A stretch of DNA of 64,000 nucleotides. Source: Cryptomeria japonica (Eukaryota > Streptophyta > Pinopsida > Cupressales > Cupressaceae). Shown here in pieces: positions 11,679 to 23,040 of this stretch; within the stretch, counting starts at the first letter, position 1, and each line of letters starts with the position of its first letter. The stretch is from NCBI RefSeq assembly GCF_030272615.1, contig NC_081413.1, forward strand, positions 17,122,285-17,186,284. Reading direction: 5' to 3'. The position numbers and the translations under genes are program-made. The notes beneath the pieces are model-generated. The model did not search any database, was not told the DNA's origin, and worked only from the letters and a program-made list of their open reading frames with translations.

Positions 11679-12206
11679 TTGACGATCAATAGGACCCTCT
11701 TGAAAGTGCCTACCGTCAAAGAACCACCTCAGAGGAAATCTCTTTTCAGAACCTCCTACAAAGTACAAGGCAAGGTATGCAAAGTCATTGTGGACTCAGG
11801 GTCCACAGATTACATAGCTTCTATTGAAATGGTTACTAAGCTTAACTTACAAAGAATACCTCATTCCCATCCTTATAAAGTGTCTTGGTTGAACAAAGGT
11901 CAACAAGTCCTGATTAGTGAGAAATTTTGGGTAGAATTTTCAATAGGTGAATACAAAGATAGGGTGTTGTGTGATGTAGTAGAAATGGATGCTTGTCATC
12001 TGCTACTAGGCAGACCTTGGCAATATGATGTAGATGCTAGACATGAGGGAAGGAAGAATGTTTACACCATCACCAAGAATGGGGTGAACTTCACTATGAC
12101 ACCTCTTCCAGATGATAGTAAGGATAAGCACATTATGAGTAGTGTCATGCTAGTGCATGAGGGAGTTCATGAAAGGTTTGAAGGAGAAGGATACTCCTTA
12201 TTTTGA
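11679..12206 (+). CDS. Gypsy I protease region
   Basis: A 175-residue open frame carrying the retropepsin-like active site VDSGSTDYIAS at about residues 37-47 and the downstream LLLGRPWQYD block. It would cleave the gag-pol polyprotein. It is in the same polyprotein as gag in related elements. Here it is separated from gag by the TGA in the knuckle and overlaps the RT frame (12157-12594) out of phase, so a frameshift is needed. Confidence 0.8.
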   Translation: MTINRTLLKVPTVKEPPQRKSLFRTSYKVQGKVCKVIVDSGSTDYIASIEMVTKLNLQRIPHSHPYKVSWLNKGQQVLISEKFWVEFSIGEYKDRVLCDVVEMDACHLLLGRPWQYDVDARHEGRKNVYTITKNGVNFTMTPLPDDSKDKHIMSSVMLVHEGVHERFEGEGYSLF

Positions 12207-13660
12207 AATAGTTGTCAAGCCTAGGACTAAACCTAAGAAGCAGCCTAAGAACCAAGAGACAGAAAGGAAAGTAGGTCCTAAAGAAGTTCAAAATATGCTA
12301 GACCAGTATAAGGGAATAGTTGTAGACAATACCAATTCCTTACCCCCTCAAAGGGAAATCAGTCATTGTATATATCTCATACTAGGTGCTACACTACCCA
12401 GTAAGGCAGCATACAAGCTTACCCCTAAACAAAATGCAAAAGTTGCAAGACAAATCCAAGAATTGGTTGAGAAAGTGTTCATTAGGAAGAGCATAAGTCC
12501 TTGTGCAGTCCCTACATTACTAGCTCCTAACAAGGAAGGAACATGGAGGTTGTGTACCAACTCTAGGGCCATCAATAAAATCAATCAGATATAGATTCCC
12601 AATGCCAAGAATTGAGGACTTGATGGATTGTCTAAGAGGGGCCAAGTATTATTCCAAAGTGGATTTGAAAAGTGGTTATCATCAAATAAGGATCAGAGAT
12701 GGAGACAATTGGAAGACAACTTTTAAGACCAATGAAGGCCTATTTGAGTGGATGGTTATGCCATTTGGACTTTCCAATGCCCCTAGTACATTCATGAGAC
12801 TCATGAATGAGGATCTTAAGCCCTTAATTAATCATTTTGTAGTAGTATATCTAGATGATATATTGATTTTTAGTAAAGACAAGAATGAACATATAACACA
12901 CTTGAATTTGGTGTTGCAAAGGTTACATGAGGAGCAGTTGAAGATCAATTTGGATAAATGTGTCTTCTTGTAGGAAGAACTAGTGTTCCTTGGATTTGTG
13001 ATTTCTCAAGGAAATTTGAAAATGGATCCATCTAAGGTGGAGGCAATCTTAAACTGGCCAACCCCTCAGTCAACAAGTGAGGTAAAAGGTTTCCATGGAT
13101 TAGAAATTTTTTATAGAAAATTTATTAAGAATTTCAGTGGGGTTAGTGTACCAATGATAGAAATCATAAAAGGTGGTAGGAAATGTCAATTTCTCTAGAC
13201 TAAGGAGGCTGATAGATCTTTTGATTTTTTGAAAACTAAGATTTTAGAGCAACCTATTTTGGTACTCCCTGACTTTCATAAGGTTTGCACTATTGTATGT
13301 CATGCATCAAATAAGGCCATAGGAGGAGTCTTGAGTCAGGAAGGTAGGTCAGTGGCATTTTTCAATGAGAAACTAAATGAGGCAAAGAAATATTATTCTA
13401 CATATGACCTAGAGATGTATGCTATGGTGCAATAACTTAGGAAGTGGAGACATTATCTCTTACCTAAGGAGTTTATTGTATATACTGACAACCATGCTCT
13501 AAGTTTTTTGAATAGGCAGGAGAAACTAAATCATAGGCATATGAAGTGGATGGAATATCTTCAAGCTTACACTTTCACTATCCTACATAGGACAAGAGTA
13601 GCTAATAAAGTTGTTGATGCACTTAGTAGAAGGAACTTAGCAATCCAGGAGATTCAATTG
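12157..13660 (+). pseudogene. Gypsy I reverse transcriptase and RNase H (several stops)
   Basis: RT pieces run on with single stops between them. They are KLTPKQNAKVARQIQELVEK, then (12602-12973) [36 protein letters not shown] and the active-site YLDDILIFS at 12847. Later come FLGFVISQGNLKMDPSKVEA (12983-13198) and the RNase H part (13229-13435), reading DASNKAIGGVLSQEGR and FFNEKLNEAKKYYSTYDLE. It continues in YTDNHALSFLNRQEKLNHRH and VVDALSRR. In-frame stops include those near 12592, 12973, 13198 and 13435. The family copies RNA to DNA and removes the RNA strand. Confidence 0.9.
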
Positions 13661-14880
13661 GAAAGCATGAGAATCAATGCCTTGAAAGACATGTATCAAG
13701 GAGATGAAGATTTCAAGGAGGCCTATGAAGTTTGTAAGGACATGAATGACATGTATCATACTGATTTTTCTGATTATATCCTCCAAGAAGGTTTACTTTT
13801 CAAAGGCAGTCAACTTTGTATTCCTAATTTCTTCATGAGGGAAAATATTTTAAAAGAAAAGCATTGTGGAGGTTTGTCAGGAGACTTTGGACTTGATAAG
13901 ACACTTGAATTGGTTAGGAGATTCTACTTTTGGCCTAGGATGCAGTCAGATGTAAGAAAGTATGTGACAAAGAGTGTGGTATGCCAAAGGGAAAAAGGAA
14001 CAAGTTCAAATGCAGGTCTAAATACTCCATTACTAATCCCTACTAAACCTTGGGATTCAGTTAGCATGGATTTTGTCTTAGGTCTTCCCAAGACTAAATT
14101 AGGATATGACAGTATATATGTTGTTGTGGACAAGTTTTCCAAAATGGCACACTTTTTGCCATGCAAAGTTACACATGATGCTTCCAATATTGTAGGTTTG
14201 TTCTTCAAGGAGGTTGTTAGACTTCATGGGTTACCTTTAAGCTTTATCTCAGACTGGGATCCTAAGTTTGTAGAACATATTTGGAGGACTTTGCGGTGTA
14301 GGTTAGGGACAAATGTTTCCTTCTCTTCTGATTATCACCCTCAATCTGATGGACAAATAGAGGTGATTAATAGATCCCTTGGTAATTTGTTGAGTTGTTT
14401 AACTAAGGACCATGGGGTCACTTGGGATACTATTCTTCCACAAGTAGAATTCTCATATAATGACTCTGTGAATAGAAGTACCGGACTCAGTCCTTCCCAA
14501 ATTGTACATGGAACCCCCATCCTAGAGGTGTTCTTGAACTCAAAGAAGTGCAAAATTTTGAAAGGAGTGCTCAAGTGGATGATTTTGCTGAAGTGATGAG
14601 AGACATACATCAACAAGTCTGGGATAGATTGATACAAACCACTGAAAAGTATAAGCAAGCAACAAATGTCACAAGGAGAGATGTTCAGTTTAAAGGGGGA
14701 GACATGGTGATAATTCATCTCAAAAAAGAAATACTCCCTAAGGAGAAATACACCAAGCTACTCATGAAAAAGATAGGTCCTTTTAAGGTCCTAAAATGAT
14801 GTGGAACAAATGCATACAAGATAGATCTACCCCCTGATGTTGGTTTATCTCCTATATTCAATGTATATGATATATATGCA
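13660..14880 (+). pseudogene. Gypsy I integrase, frameshifted near the C terminus
   Basis: The long open frame 13508-14596 includes the catalytic D-D-E core. Asp is in SMDFVLGLP (14068), Asp in SFISDWDPKF (14251) and Glu in GQIEVINR (14359). The N-terminal zinc region appears damaged: GGLSGDFG where His is usual, and VTKSVVCQREKG where a first Cys is usual. Near 14560-14596 the frame shifts and continues at 14548-14799 (RDIHQQVWDRLIQTTEKYK, FKGGDMVIIHLKKE). It ends past a stop in SPIFNVYDIYAYKG, the usual gypsy pol end. Confidence 0.88.
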
Positions 14881-14968
14881 TATAAAGGTTCTGTGGATAA
14901 TGTTTATGTTGCAAGTCCATCTGATTCTTCTAGTCCATCTATGTTGGAAGGACTTCCTTTTGGATCAA

Positions 14969-16359
14969 TGATCACCCTTGATGTAATTGAATGCCTAATT
15001 GTATCGTCAATAATCTCTTAGGTGAGCATATAAACCTAGAGGTCTATTAGGCCATGAAGGCTTGGAATTTGGATTTTCAATGTTAGTATGCCTAGGATGT
15101 TGTCTTAGGTGTTTGTAGTCTAACAAATGGTATAAAATGACCTTGGATGTGTTTCCATAAGGTCTAGATGGTTAATAACCGATGTTGTCCTAAATTGCAA
15201 AATGTTGCATTTGTTGTCAAGCAACTTTTCAAAGTTGCCGATAGGATGTGAACTACTTCTCCAACGGTCCTAACTATTCAAAAGTTGGTTATGGACATTG
15301 GAAAAGGTTTATATATACTTGGAAAACCATAGGAAGAAGGGGTCAAATTTTTTGTAAAGTTTGGTGGAGAGAGTGAATAGAACAAGTTTGATTTCGCCAT
15401 AATAGTGGTATTTTTATGTACTATCCGTACAGAGCGTGAGATCTACTAATGAATTTTTGATCTGGTTAGAAAGAACCCTGAAACACCCTTCCAATGCATT
15501 TGGTTTGACCTCGAGAAGTAAAGTTTAGTGGAAGTTATAAGCACTTTATCTTCTGCAGGTTTGAAACCCTCCATTTTCTAGGGTTACCATGCAAATAAGA
15601 CCCTAACTCACAATCTACTCATTGGGATCTAATGGCCATGGGTAGAATGCGAGTTGGAACATATACTTTGAGATTCTAGAGGGGTGAGGTTAGACAAGTT
15701 GGTACATTACAACCAAGCCCTATTCTAAACTGGTTGAGGGTTTAGATTAGATTAGATGAGTTTCATTGAGCATATAGTGAACAATGATGAGATGATGAGT
15801 TGAATTGATGCAATTGGAGTATTTGAACATAGAAGAAACTTCCTGAAGAGTTGGAACCTTCTTGTGATCCCATTATCATATACCTCCTTTGTGAAATTGG
15901 TCTAACCTGATCAATTAGGCTTGTGACCCAAGTAGGTGTTGAAGAGTGCAGGAGTAGGGTGGAATTGCAATCTTTTGGAAACTGGTAGTAATCCCAAAAG
16001 GGTGTCTAAAATCTAAATTTGTTTAGGGTGTTGTTTGGTGTTATCTAGAGAAAAGTCCAAAAAGAGAGTGAAATAGGGCTACTAACTGATAGATCGGTGC
16101 CGGTAAACCTGTGAAACCTGTACCGGTAGGATTGTCTAGGCCTCAAAAGCCAATATTTGTCTTGTGCTTCAAAATAGCATTGTGGAAGACCTTGATAGGT
16201 CTTAGGAAGTGGGTAGAAGTGTTGTGCCATCCCTGGTTAGGGGTAAGAGTTTGATTTCACAGTTGAGGTGTGAATTATAGACATGATGGAGACTCAAGGT
16301 AAGGAAGACCAAGGTGTGTAGGTGGGTTTATCACCCTACGGCTGCCAACCTCTGCATCA
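14969..16359 (+). repeat. 3' LTR of gypsy element I
   Basis: Second copy of 9080-10488, running from TGATCACCC to CTCTGCATCA. It is slightly shorter (1391 against 1409 bases), with point differences and small indels. The TATA-like TATATATA lies near 15309. Confidence 0.9.
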
Positions 16360-17366
16360 AAAATTGTCCAAGTGGCCTACTTTGGAGGCTTGCATTTCAC
16401 ATCCAGATGATTGTCATAGCAAAACAATATTTTTTTGTGATTCTCCATATCTTAATGATCTCACATATCAGTTTTTAGACTCCTAGGACTTCATTTGATT
16501 TCTTTCCCAAGCCCAAAGCAAATGCAATTTAGTCTATTTTTCAATGTACATAGTGATAAGTTTCCAGAGAGCCTACTTTGAATGTTAGTAATTTTATATG
16601 AGATAACTTTCATGACAAGTGGGTTGGTTCTTTGGATTGTCCGCATGTAAATGTGCTATCATGAACAATTTCAAAGCTTCGGGATTTGATTTGGTATTTT
16701 TCAAAGGCCAAATCCAAATGCAGTTTATTAAGTTTTGACATCTACAAAGTGGAATTGGTAAAAATTTCATTTCACACGTGTTTATTTTACTTAAATATAC
16801 CTGCATGCCCAGTGACGGTCTCTCAAAGTGAGATTTCATATTTTTTCAAGATGCATTTTGGAGAGCGTTTAGATGAGTGTTGGCATTTTGCAAAAAATAT
16901 TAAATGGGCACATTTAAGGATCAATTTCTTGAACCTCGAGCGATGTCATGCTAGTCCACTTTATAATTTGATTCTTGGTATATTAGTCTACATGCCTACC
17001 AATTGCCATTGTCTCATGTCATCATTAGGTTAGTTTTTAAGGGCAGTTTCAGAGGCTATTTGCTTGTTTTGAACATTGAACGAAGGGGTCAAGAATCTAA
17101 ACATCAGTGATTGCATTCCTCATGGTTCTGATTCAAGGGCATGTTCAAATGGTTTCAGGTCAGTTTCAGGGCCCAATGGTTTGTGAATGAAACTTTTTTA
17201 GGTTTAGCCCACAAGAGGACTCAACTCACCTCGTGAAAAGGCATTCTTATTTAAGTTTTATCTTAATCACTTAATTATATAAAAGCATAATGTGTTTTAA
17301 ATAATGTTAATATTAATAGTTAGATTATGCATCTAGATTATAATTGACAATTCAAGGGCATTTGGT
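16360..17366. other. Intergenic stretch with diverged local repeats
   Basis: No gene recognised. Two related segments lie about 190 bases apart (near 16487-16556 and 16680-16750). Both carry a TTTGATTT...CAAATGCA(A/G)TTTA...GTACATAGTG or CTACAAAGTG pattern. It separates gypsy I from the 5'-truncated LINE. Confidence 0.4.
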
Positions 17367-18365
17367 GTGACCTTTTTTCCAATTCACGATCCAAAGTCTG
17401 TAGGATTATTTACAAGTAAGGATAAGACAGGAGCTCACCAGAATATTGTGGTTTCTGGGGACAAAAATGTGGAGGATCTGCTTCCAAATCTCACTACCTC
17501 GATATCCTTGGATAAGTCACTAAATGATGGTGGTCGGAATCCTGTCTGTCTTGTGAAGTCAAAAGAATACTTAGAAAGTTGTCAGGGGATTGGTCAGATT
17601 TTTGCGAAGAATGATGGGGTTGTTTCAGAGTCTAATGTTGGGGTTTCTTCTCTAGGGTTTCCTGATGATGCTATCCTTGCTCAACAAGTCAAAGAATTGG
17701 TGTCTAATTCTTCGCAGCATGTTGATGTGGATGTGGATAATAACAATGTCTTAGGAAATAATATTCAGTTGGGGGACATTCCTGTTATTGTGCCAGATGA
17801 AAATCTGGTTCACCAAGTAAATGATCTTTTTAAAGATCATGAGCATCAAATGGACGAGGACATTACGAATAGGGTTATCTGTTCCATTGAGAATGACTTG
17901 GGGGGAATTAAATTGACCCTTCCTATCTCTGCATCTGCTAACCCTTTTGAGGTTTTGGCCTCATCAGAAGTGGGCATCATAGATATATTAGTCATGACTT
18001 CTCCTAAGTCAAGTAAGAGTTTACCAATTGTTCAAACTACTCTAATTAGGGCTTCATCTGTGGTTTCTCCAGGTAGGGGTAGGCCTCCAAAGAATCAAAA
18101 GACTCAATTGGAAATTGATGTTGGGATTTAGCAGACTTTGTCTCTTTCTCCTGGTGTTAGGAAAGGAAAGCATTTGGTTTCTCTTAGTGATGTTATGAAA
18201 GGAAGTGGTACTCCAAAGGGTAAGAGGAGTAAGAGGTTTATTATCAGTCCTCATGTGACTAGGTCGGGGACTGTGAAGCATAATCTTCAAAGTAGTTTTG
18301 GAGAAGGGAAGTCTTCTCCATCTAAACAAAAGAGGGGAGCCTCAGTCTCCCCTCGAGAGAAATGA
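17367..18365 (+). pseudogene. LINE ORF1, C-terminal part with AT-hook
   Basis: A single frame of about 332 codons interrupted once by TAG at 18129-18131. The ATG at 17367 is simply the first in the surviving piece, since upstream sequence shows no ORF1 domains. The region is acidic and low in complexity, then turns basic. GRGRPPK at 18072-18092 is an AT-hook-like DNA-binding motif, followed by a KGKRSKRF-type basic patch. The stop TGA at 18363-18365 overlaps the ATG of ORF2 (18362-18364). In plant L1 elements this segment follows the zinc knuckle of the nucleic-acid chaperone ORF1. Confidence 0.7.
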
Positions 18366-21300
18366 TAATTATATCTTGGAATGTTAGGGGCTTAAATGCC
18401 CCTAACAAGAGGCGCTTAATTAAGTCCTAGATGGACTTAGTTAAGTGTGATATTTTCATGTTGCAAGAGACAAAATTGTCAAAGGAGTCTGCTAATTTCA
18501 TTTTTTCTTCTTGGAGAAAGTGGGAATTCCTCTCCTCTCCAGCTTGTGGTGCATTAGGGGGTTTGGCATTGCTTTGGAATAACTATAACATTGAGGTTGA
18601 GCTAGTTGCTTCTACTGTAAACTAGATGTTGGCCTTAGTTAAAAGCAAGCTTTCGAAGGTTAAGTTTTGACTTTTTAATATTTATGCTCCTTCTAGTATT
18701 CAAAGGAAATATAAATTATGGGGAGATCTTAAGAGAATTTCTTCCCCTTTAAGGCATGGTCCCTTTATAATCTTTGGGGGGGATTATAATGCTATCACTG
18801 ACTTGGGAGAAAAGAAAGGAGGTATTCTTCCTAAAAAAAAATTATGGAAGACTTTGGGATGTTCATTAAGGACATGGGTCTTTTTGATTGTTAGTTTCAA
18901 AATGGGATTTTCTCATGGACAAATATGTGAAGAGATTTTTCTCAGATTGTAGAAAGGTTAGACCTGTTTTTGTTATCAGATGTTTGGATTTATTCAAAGT
19001 ACAAATTTTTTTCCTCTATTCTTCCAGTTTCGGGGTCAGATCATTTTCCAATTTCACTATCAATTATGGAAGATAAAGCTCCTTTTAAGTCACCCTTTAA
19101 ATTTGAACCTATGTAGTTTAGAGATTCTTCCTTTTTGCCTTTGCTCAAAAAATGGTGGAGTTCTGCTCCTTATTGCTTTGGATCCCGAATGTTTCAGATT
19201 GTTAAGAAGTTGAGATTTTTGAAATTTAATATTAGAGAATGGAATATCTTGCATTTTAAGAACATCTTTCAGGAAAAACAGAGGATTCAAGATATGATTG
19301 AATGTCTTAATTCACATGTGATTCAACATGGTATGGTGCCTCTTGTTTTTGATGAACTAAAATTGCTAAAAGTAGAGCTCGAAGAAGTTTTGTCCAGAGA
19401 AGAAATCTATTGGAGACAGAAATCGAGGGAGATCTGGCTTTCAGACGGTGATAGAAATACAAAAAAAATTCACTCTTCAACAAAAATGAAGAGAAGTAAA
19501 AATAGGATATCTTGTATTGAGTGTCCAAATGGTAAACTTTTAACAGAACAGGAGGATATTGCTTCAGAGGCAGTTAGGTTTTTTAAGTCACTATTGTCTT
19601 CAGAGCATGAAGATCTTCATAATAACATTTCTTCTAATATTCCTTCTTTGGTATCTTCGAAAGATAATAAAATGTTGATGCCTCCTTTTTCTTTGGATGA
19701 AGTTAAGAATGTTGTTTTTGCAATGAACCCTGATAAGGCTCCAGGACCAGATGGCTTTACTCTTTTTTTTTTTTCAGAAATGCTGGGATTTTGTGGGAAA
19801 TGATGTTTTATTGGCCCTTGAGGAAGCCAGAAGGAATAGGTCTGTTTTGAAAGAGCTTAATAATACAATGATTGCAATTATTCCTAAAAAAGAGGTTACT
19901 AGGACATTTGCTGATTTTCGCCCTATTGCTTTATGTAATACTTTGTACAATATTTTTACCAAGGCTATTTCTTTAAGGTTGGCTAAAATTTTACCTAAGA
20001 TCATTTCTTTAGAACAAGGGGGTTTTGTTCCAAGAAGGGAGACAGCAGAGGGAGCTATAGTGGCACATGAGGTTCTGCATTCTATTTCTACTCAGAGAAT
20101 CTTGACCATAATCCTCAAATTAGATATGATGAAAGCATATGATAGAGTAGAATGGGGGGCGTTGTGTGTTCTACTTAAATTGGGGCTTTTCCAAGGCATG
20201 GGTCAAATGGATTCATGCTTGTATTTCTTCTGCAAGGTTCTCGGTTATAATTAATGGCTCCCCTTGTGGTTTTTTCTCCTCTTCTAGGGGTTTGAGGCAG
20301 GGGGATCCCCTGTCTCCTTTCTTGTTCATTCTTCTAGCTGAAACGTTCAGTTGGGCTATAAGAGCCGCTAAGCTAGGAGGGCTTTGGAAGGGAATTAGGA
20401 TTCAGAATGTTCCACAAAGCATTTTGCATTGCTTGTTTGTAGATGATACCTTGTTATTTGGTCAGGCCTCTTTGGGTGAGGCAAGAGTGATGAAGGGGAT
20501 AATACAAAATTATGCATCCTTTTCTGGTTAGAGAATCAATGTTGATAAGTCAAAGATTTTTTTCCTTCATGCTTCACAATTGGTTTAGGATAGATTGAAG
20601 ATTTTTTGGGGATTTGCATCTGGAAATCTTCCTTGTTCTTATCTTGGTATACCTTTCTTCATTAAGTGGGATAGAGTTGAGTTTTGGGATAAGATCATTT
20701 CAGTTATCTCTAGAAGGATCCAATCCTGGAATCATAGATGGATCTTTGGCTGGTAAGATTGTTCTTATTAAGTCTATCCTAAATGTTGTTCCTATTTATC
20801 TCATGTCTATTTTGCAGTCTCCGAAAGTGGCTCTTGTTAGTTTGCAAGATACTCTTAGGTCCTTCCTTTGCAGTAATAATAAAGATGTTAAGAAAAAACT
20901 CCCTCTGGTAGCATGGGATAAAGTTTGTTTGCCTAAAAACCTTGGGGGCACAGGCATTAGGAGTCTGGAAAGTCAGAATTTAGCGTTAGGTGCTAAGTTG
21001 GTTTGGAAATTGTATGAGAGACCATTCTCCTTTTGGGCACAAATTATGTTTGCTAAATATTTAAATAACGGACCAAGAGAATATGTTTTTCAAGTTTCTA
21101 ATTTACCGTCTGGTTCAGCTATTTGGAAATTTCTATGTAAATGTAGATCAATGATTTTGCCTCATCTCTCATGGATTGTTCATAATGGTAGAAAGGTCAG
21201 GTTTTGGGAGGAAGTTTGGAATGGACATCCCCCTCTGGTGAACTCGAGGGATTGGTCTCCTTTAATTTCCACTCTTTCTTCCCTTTGGGGTGTCTTTGTG

Positions 21301-22602
21301 GCTGATTATTTTGAAATTGAGTATAGCGAGAATCTTAAGGTGGCAAAATGGAAATCAATTGAGTTTTTAGATATTGATCAAAATGTAAAATTGGAATATG
21401 AAAAGATGTTGGCGGAGAGAGTAATAATTCTTTCTGATGCTGACGATGAGCTTATCTGGACAAGGAATATCTCTGGTAAGTACACAGTTAAGGATGGCTA
21501 TAATTCTCTCTTGGTTGCTAAAGATTTATCTACTTGGCCATACAAGTTGTTTTGGCATATGGCTTGCCTCCCAAAGGCTGGTGCTTTTGCTTGGTTAGCG
21601 GTGCAGGACAGGGTCCTTACCGGAATGAGGTTGGACAGGCTGGGTATTACTGCAGTATTTTCTTGTGTATTTTGTAATAAAAAATTAGAATCCTCTGCAC
21701 ACTTGTTTCTTCATTGTGATTTTGCCTATGCTTGCTGGCAGTTGTTGTTTGAAAAGCTTAATCTTTCCTTTGTTATTGGTAAGGATCTCCTTTCCCACTT
21801 TAGAGCCTGGCCTCTCCTATTTGCCTCATCTTTCTATGCATGTCTTTGGATTATTTCTCCATCTATTGTGATTTGGAATATTTGGTTAGAGCGTAATAAT
21901 AGGATTTTTAAACAAACAAGTTCTTCCTTGGTTGAGGTTTTATTAAGGATTGAATCTTCCATTTCTGAAGTTGCTTTGTCTTTTATCTATAAGAATTTGG
22001 AAACCCTTACCTCTTTTTCTCATTGGGATGGTAGGGTAACTCGAGTTTGGAGAATGTTATCATTCTTACCTTCTCATGGATCTATTTTAAATAAGACTAA
22101 TGTTATAAGTAAGAGAAATTTTGCTTGCTGGAAACCTCATCCGCAAGGGCACTTTAAATTGAATTTTGATGGTGCTTCTTGTGGGAACCCTGGCCTGACA
22201 GGGGCAGGTATGGTAATTTATGATCATAAGGTAAGATTTATTCAGGCTCATTATCATGCGATTGGTTTCAAGTCTAACAATTGTGCATAATTATTTGCTT
22301 TGTCCTTTGGTTTGGATATGGCTATATCTTTGGGAATTAAGGACTTGATAATTGAGGGTGATTCTATGGTTATTATTCAAAGTGTCATGAAAAAGAAGTC
22401 GAATTGTTGGCAATTACAATATATACTTGATCATATTTTGCAAAAATTAGACTTTTTTTATTCCTTCTTGATTTCCCACTGTTATAGGGAAGTGAATAAG
22501 ATTGCAGATTTCTTGGCTAATTTAGCCATTGACAGTGATGCTAATATGTGGGAGGTAAGTGTGGTTGAGATCCCTTCCTCGGTTTTAGAATTTTTGAAGT
22601 AA
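18362..22602 (+). pseudogene. LINE ORF2: endonuclease, RT, RNase H (broken)
   Basis: It starts at ATG 18362 with ISWNVRGLNAPNKRR. The AP-type endonuclease shows LQETKLS, FGGDYNA and later SGSDHFPISLS. RT follows (19670-20540): NPDKAPGPDGFT, DFRPIALCN, LKLDMMKAYDRVEW, GLRQGDPLSPFLFIL and the active site FVDDTLLFG, where FADD is usual. A 558-residue frame (20614-22290) includes LAGKIVLIKSILNVVP and a zinc-binding block with CVFCNKKLESSAHLFLHC. RNase H follows: NFDGASCGNPGLTGAG, then, after a TAA at 22288, LIIEGDSMVIIQ and REVNKIADFLANLA. At least five frame changes are needed, so it is dead. Confidence 0.9.
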
Positions 22603-23040
22603 AGAAGGGCATAGCTGTTGTCTTCATCAACCTCCTTATTTGGTGTGGCTTTTCTTTGGTGTGGGTTCTGCTATGCTTGATCACAATGTTTATTTTGACA
22701 GGGTGTCTGATTATTTCATTTTTGCTATGTGATATCATTCTAACTAGTGGTTGGAGAATTGTGTTTCATAGATAGGGGTGGTTCAGACTGGTGTTTTTTG
22801 GCAGCATTGGATATGCATCCTTTAGTGATCATACTTTAAGCTTCCTTCTATATACTTCTATTGGCGGCTTCCTTTATATCTAATGTGGCTTATGAAATTG
22901 GGATGGGTTTTTTGATGTACTATGCCAATGGGCATTTGGTATTGGGTAGAATAGGGTTGTGTTACTTAAGCAATACTAAAGGGTTTTCTTACTGGTTCTT
23001 TCCCTTCAGTGCTTTTTGAACCAGACACTGTAAAAAAACT
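22603..23040 (+). other. LINE 3' untranslated region
   Basis: It follows the ORF2 stop, is rich in GT and TT, and ends in GAACCAGACACTGTAAAAAAAC, a common L1-type 3' terminus. The exact end is uncertain because further A-runs occur at 23093 and 23213. Confidence 0.55.

Larger units (their letters stand above)
9080..16359 (+). mobile_element. Full-length Ty3/gypsy element I, plus strand
   Basis: Two long, very similar LTRs (9080-10488 and 14969-16359) enclose a primer site, gag, protease, RT, RNase H and integrase in gypsy order. The frame is broken by only a few stops and shifts, so this is one of the younger insertions in the window. No chromodomain is visible after the integrase, where the pol ends in SPIFNVYDIYAYKG. 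I find no convincing target duplication, and the LTR start could be a few bases to the left because TTTG(G)ATCAATG is also shared. Confidence 0.92.
17367..23040 (+). mobile_element. L1-type LINE, 5'-truncated, degraded
   Basis: A non-LTR retrotransposon on the plus strand. It has the C-terminal part of ORF1, then ORF2 with endonuclease, RT, zinc-binding connection and RNase H domains, and a 3' untranslated part ending near CACTGTAAAAAAAC (23035). The ORF1 start, RNA-binding domain and CCHC knuckle are missing, consistent with 5' truncation on insertion. ORF2 is broken by several frameshifts and stops. No target duplication could be defined because the 5' end is uncertain. Confidence 0.9.

Noticed and set aside
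14800-14968. Possible chromodomain after the gypsy I integrase
   Set aside because: The reading frame ends in SPIFNVYDIYAYKG and a Ser-rich tail, with no chromodomain aromatic cage pattern visible.
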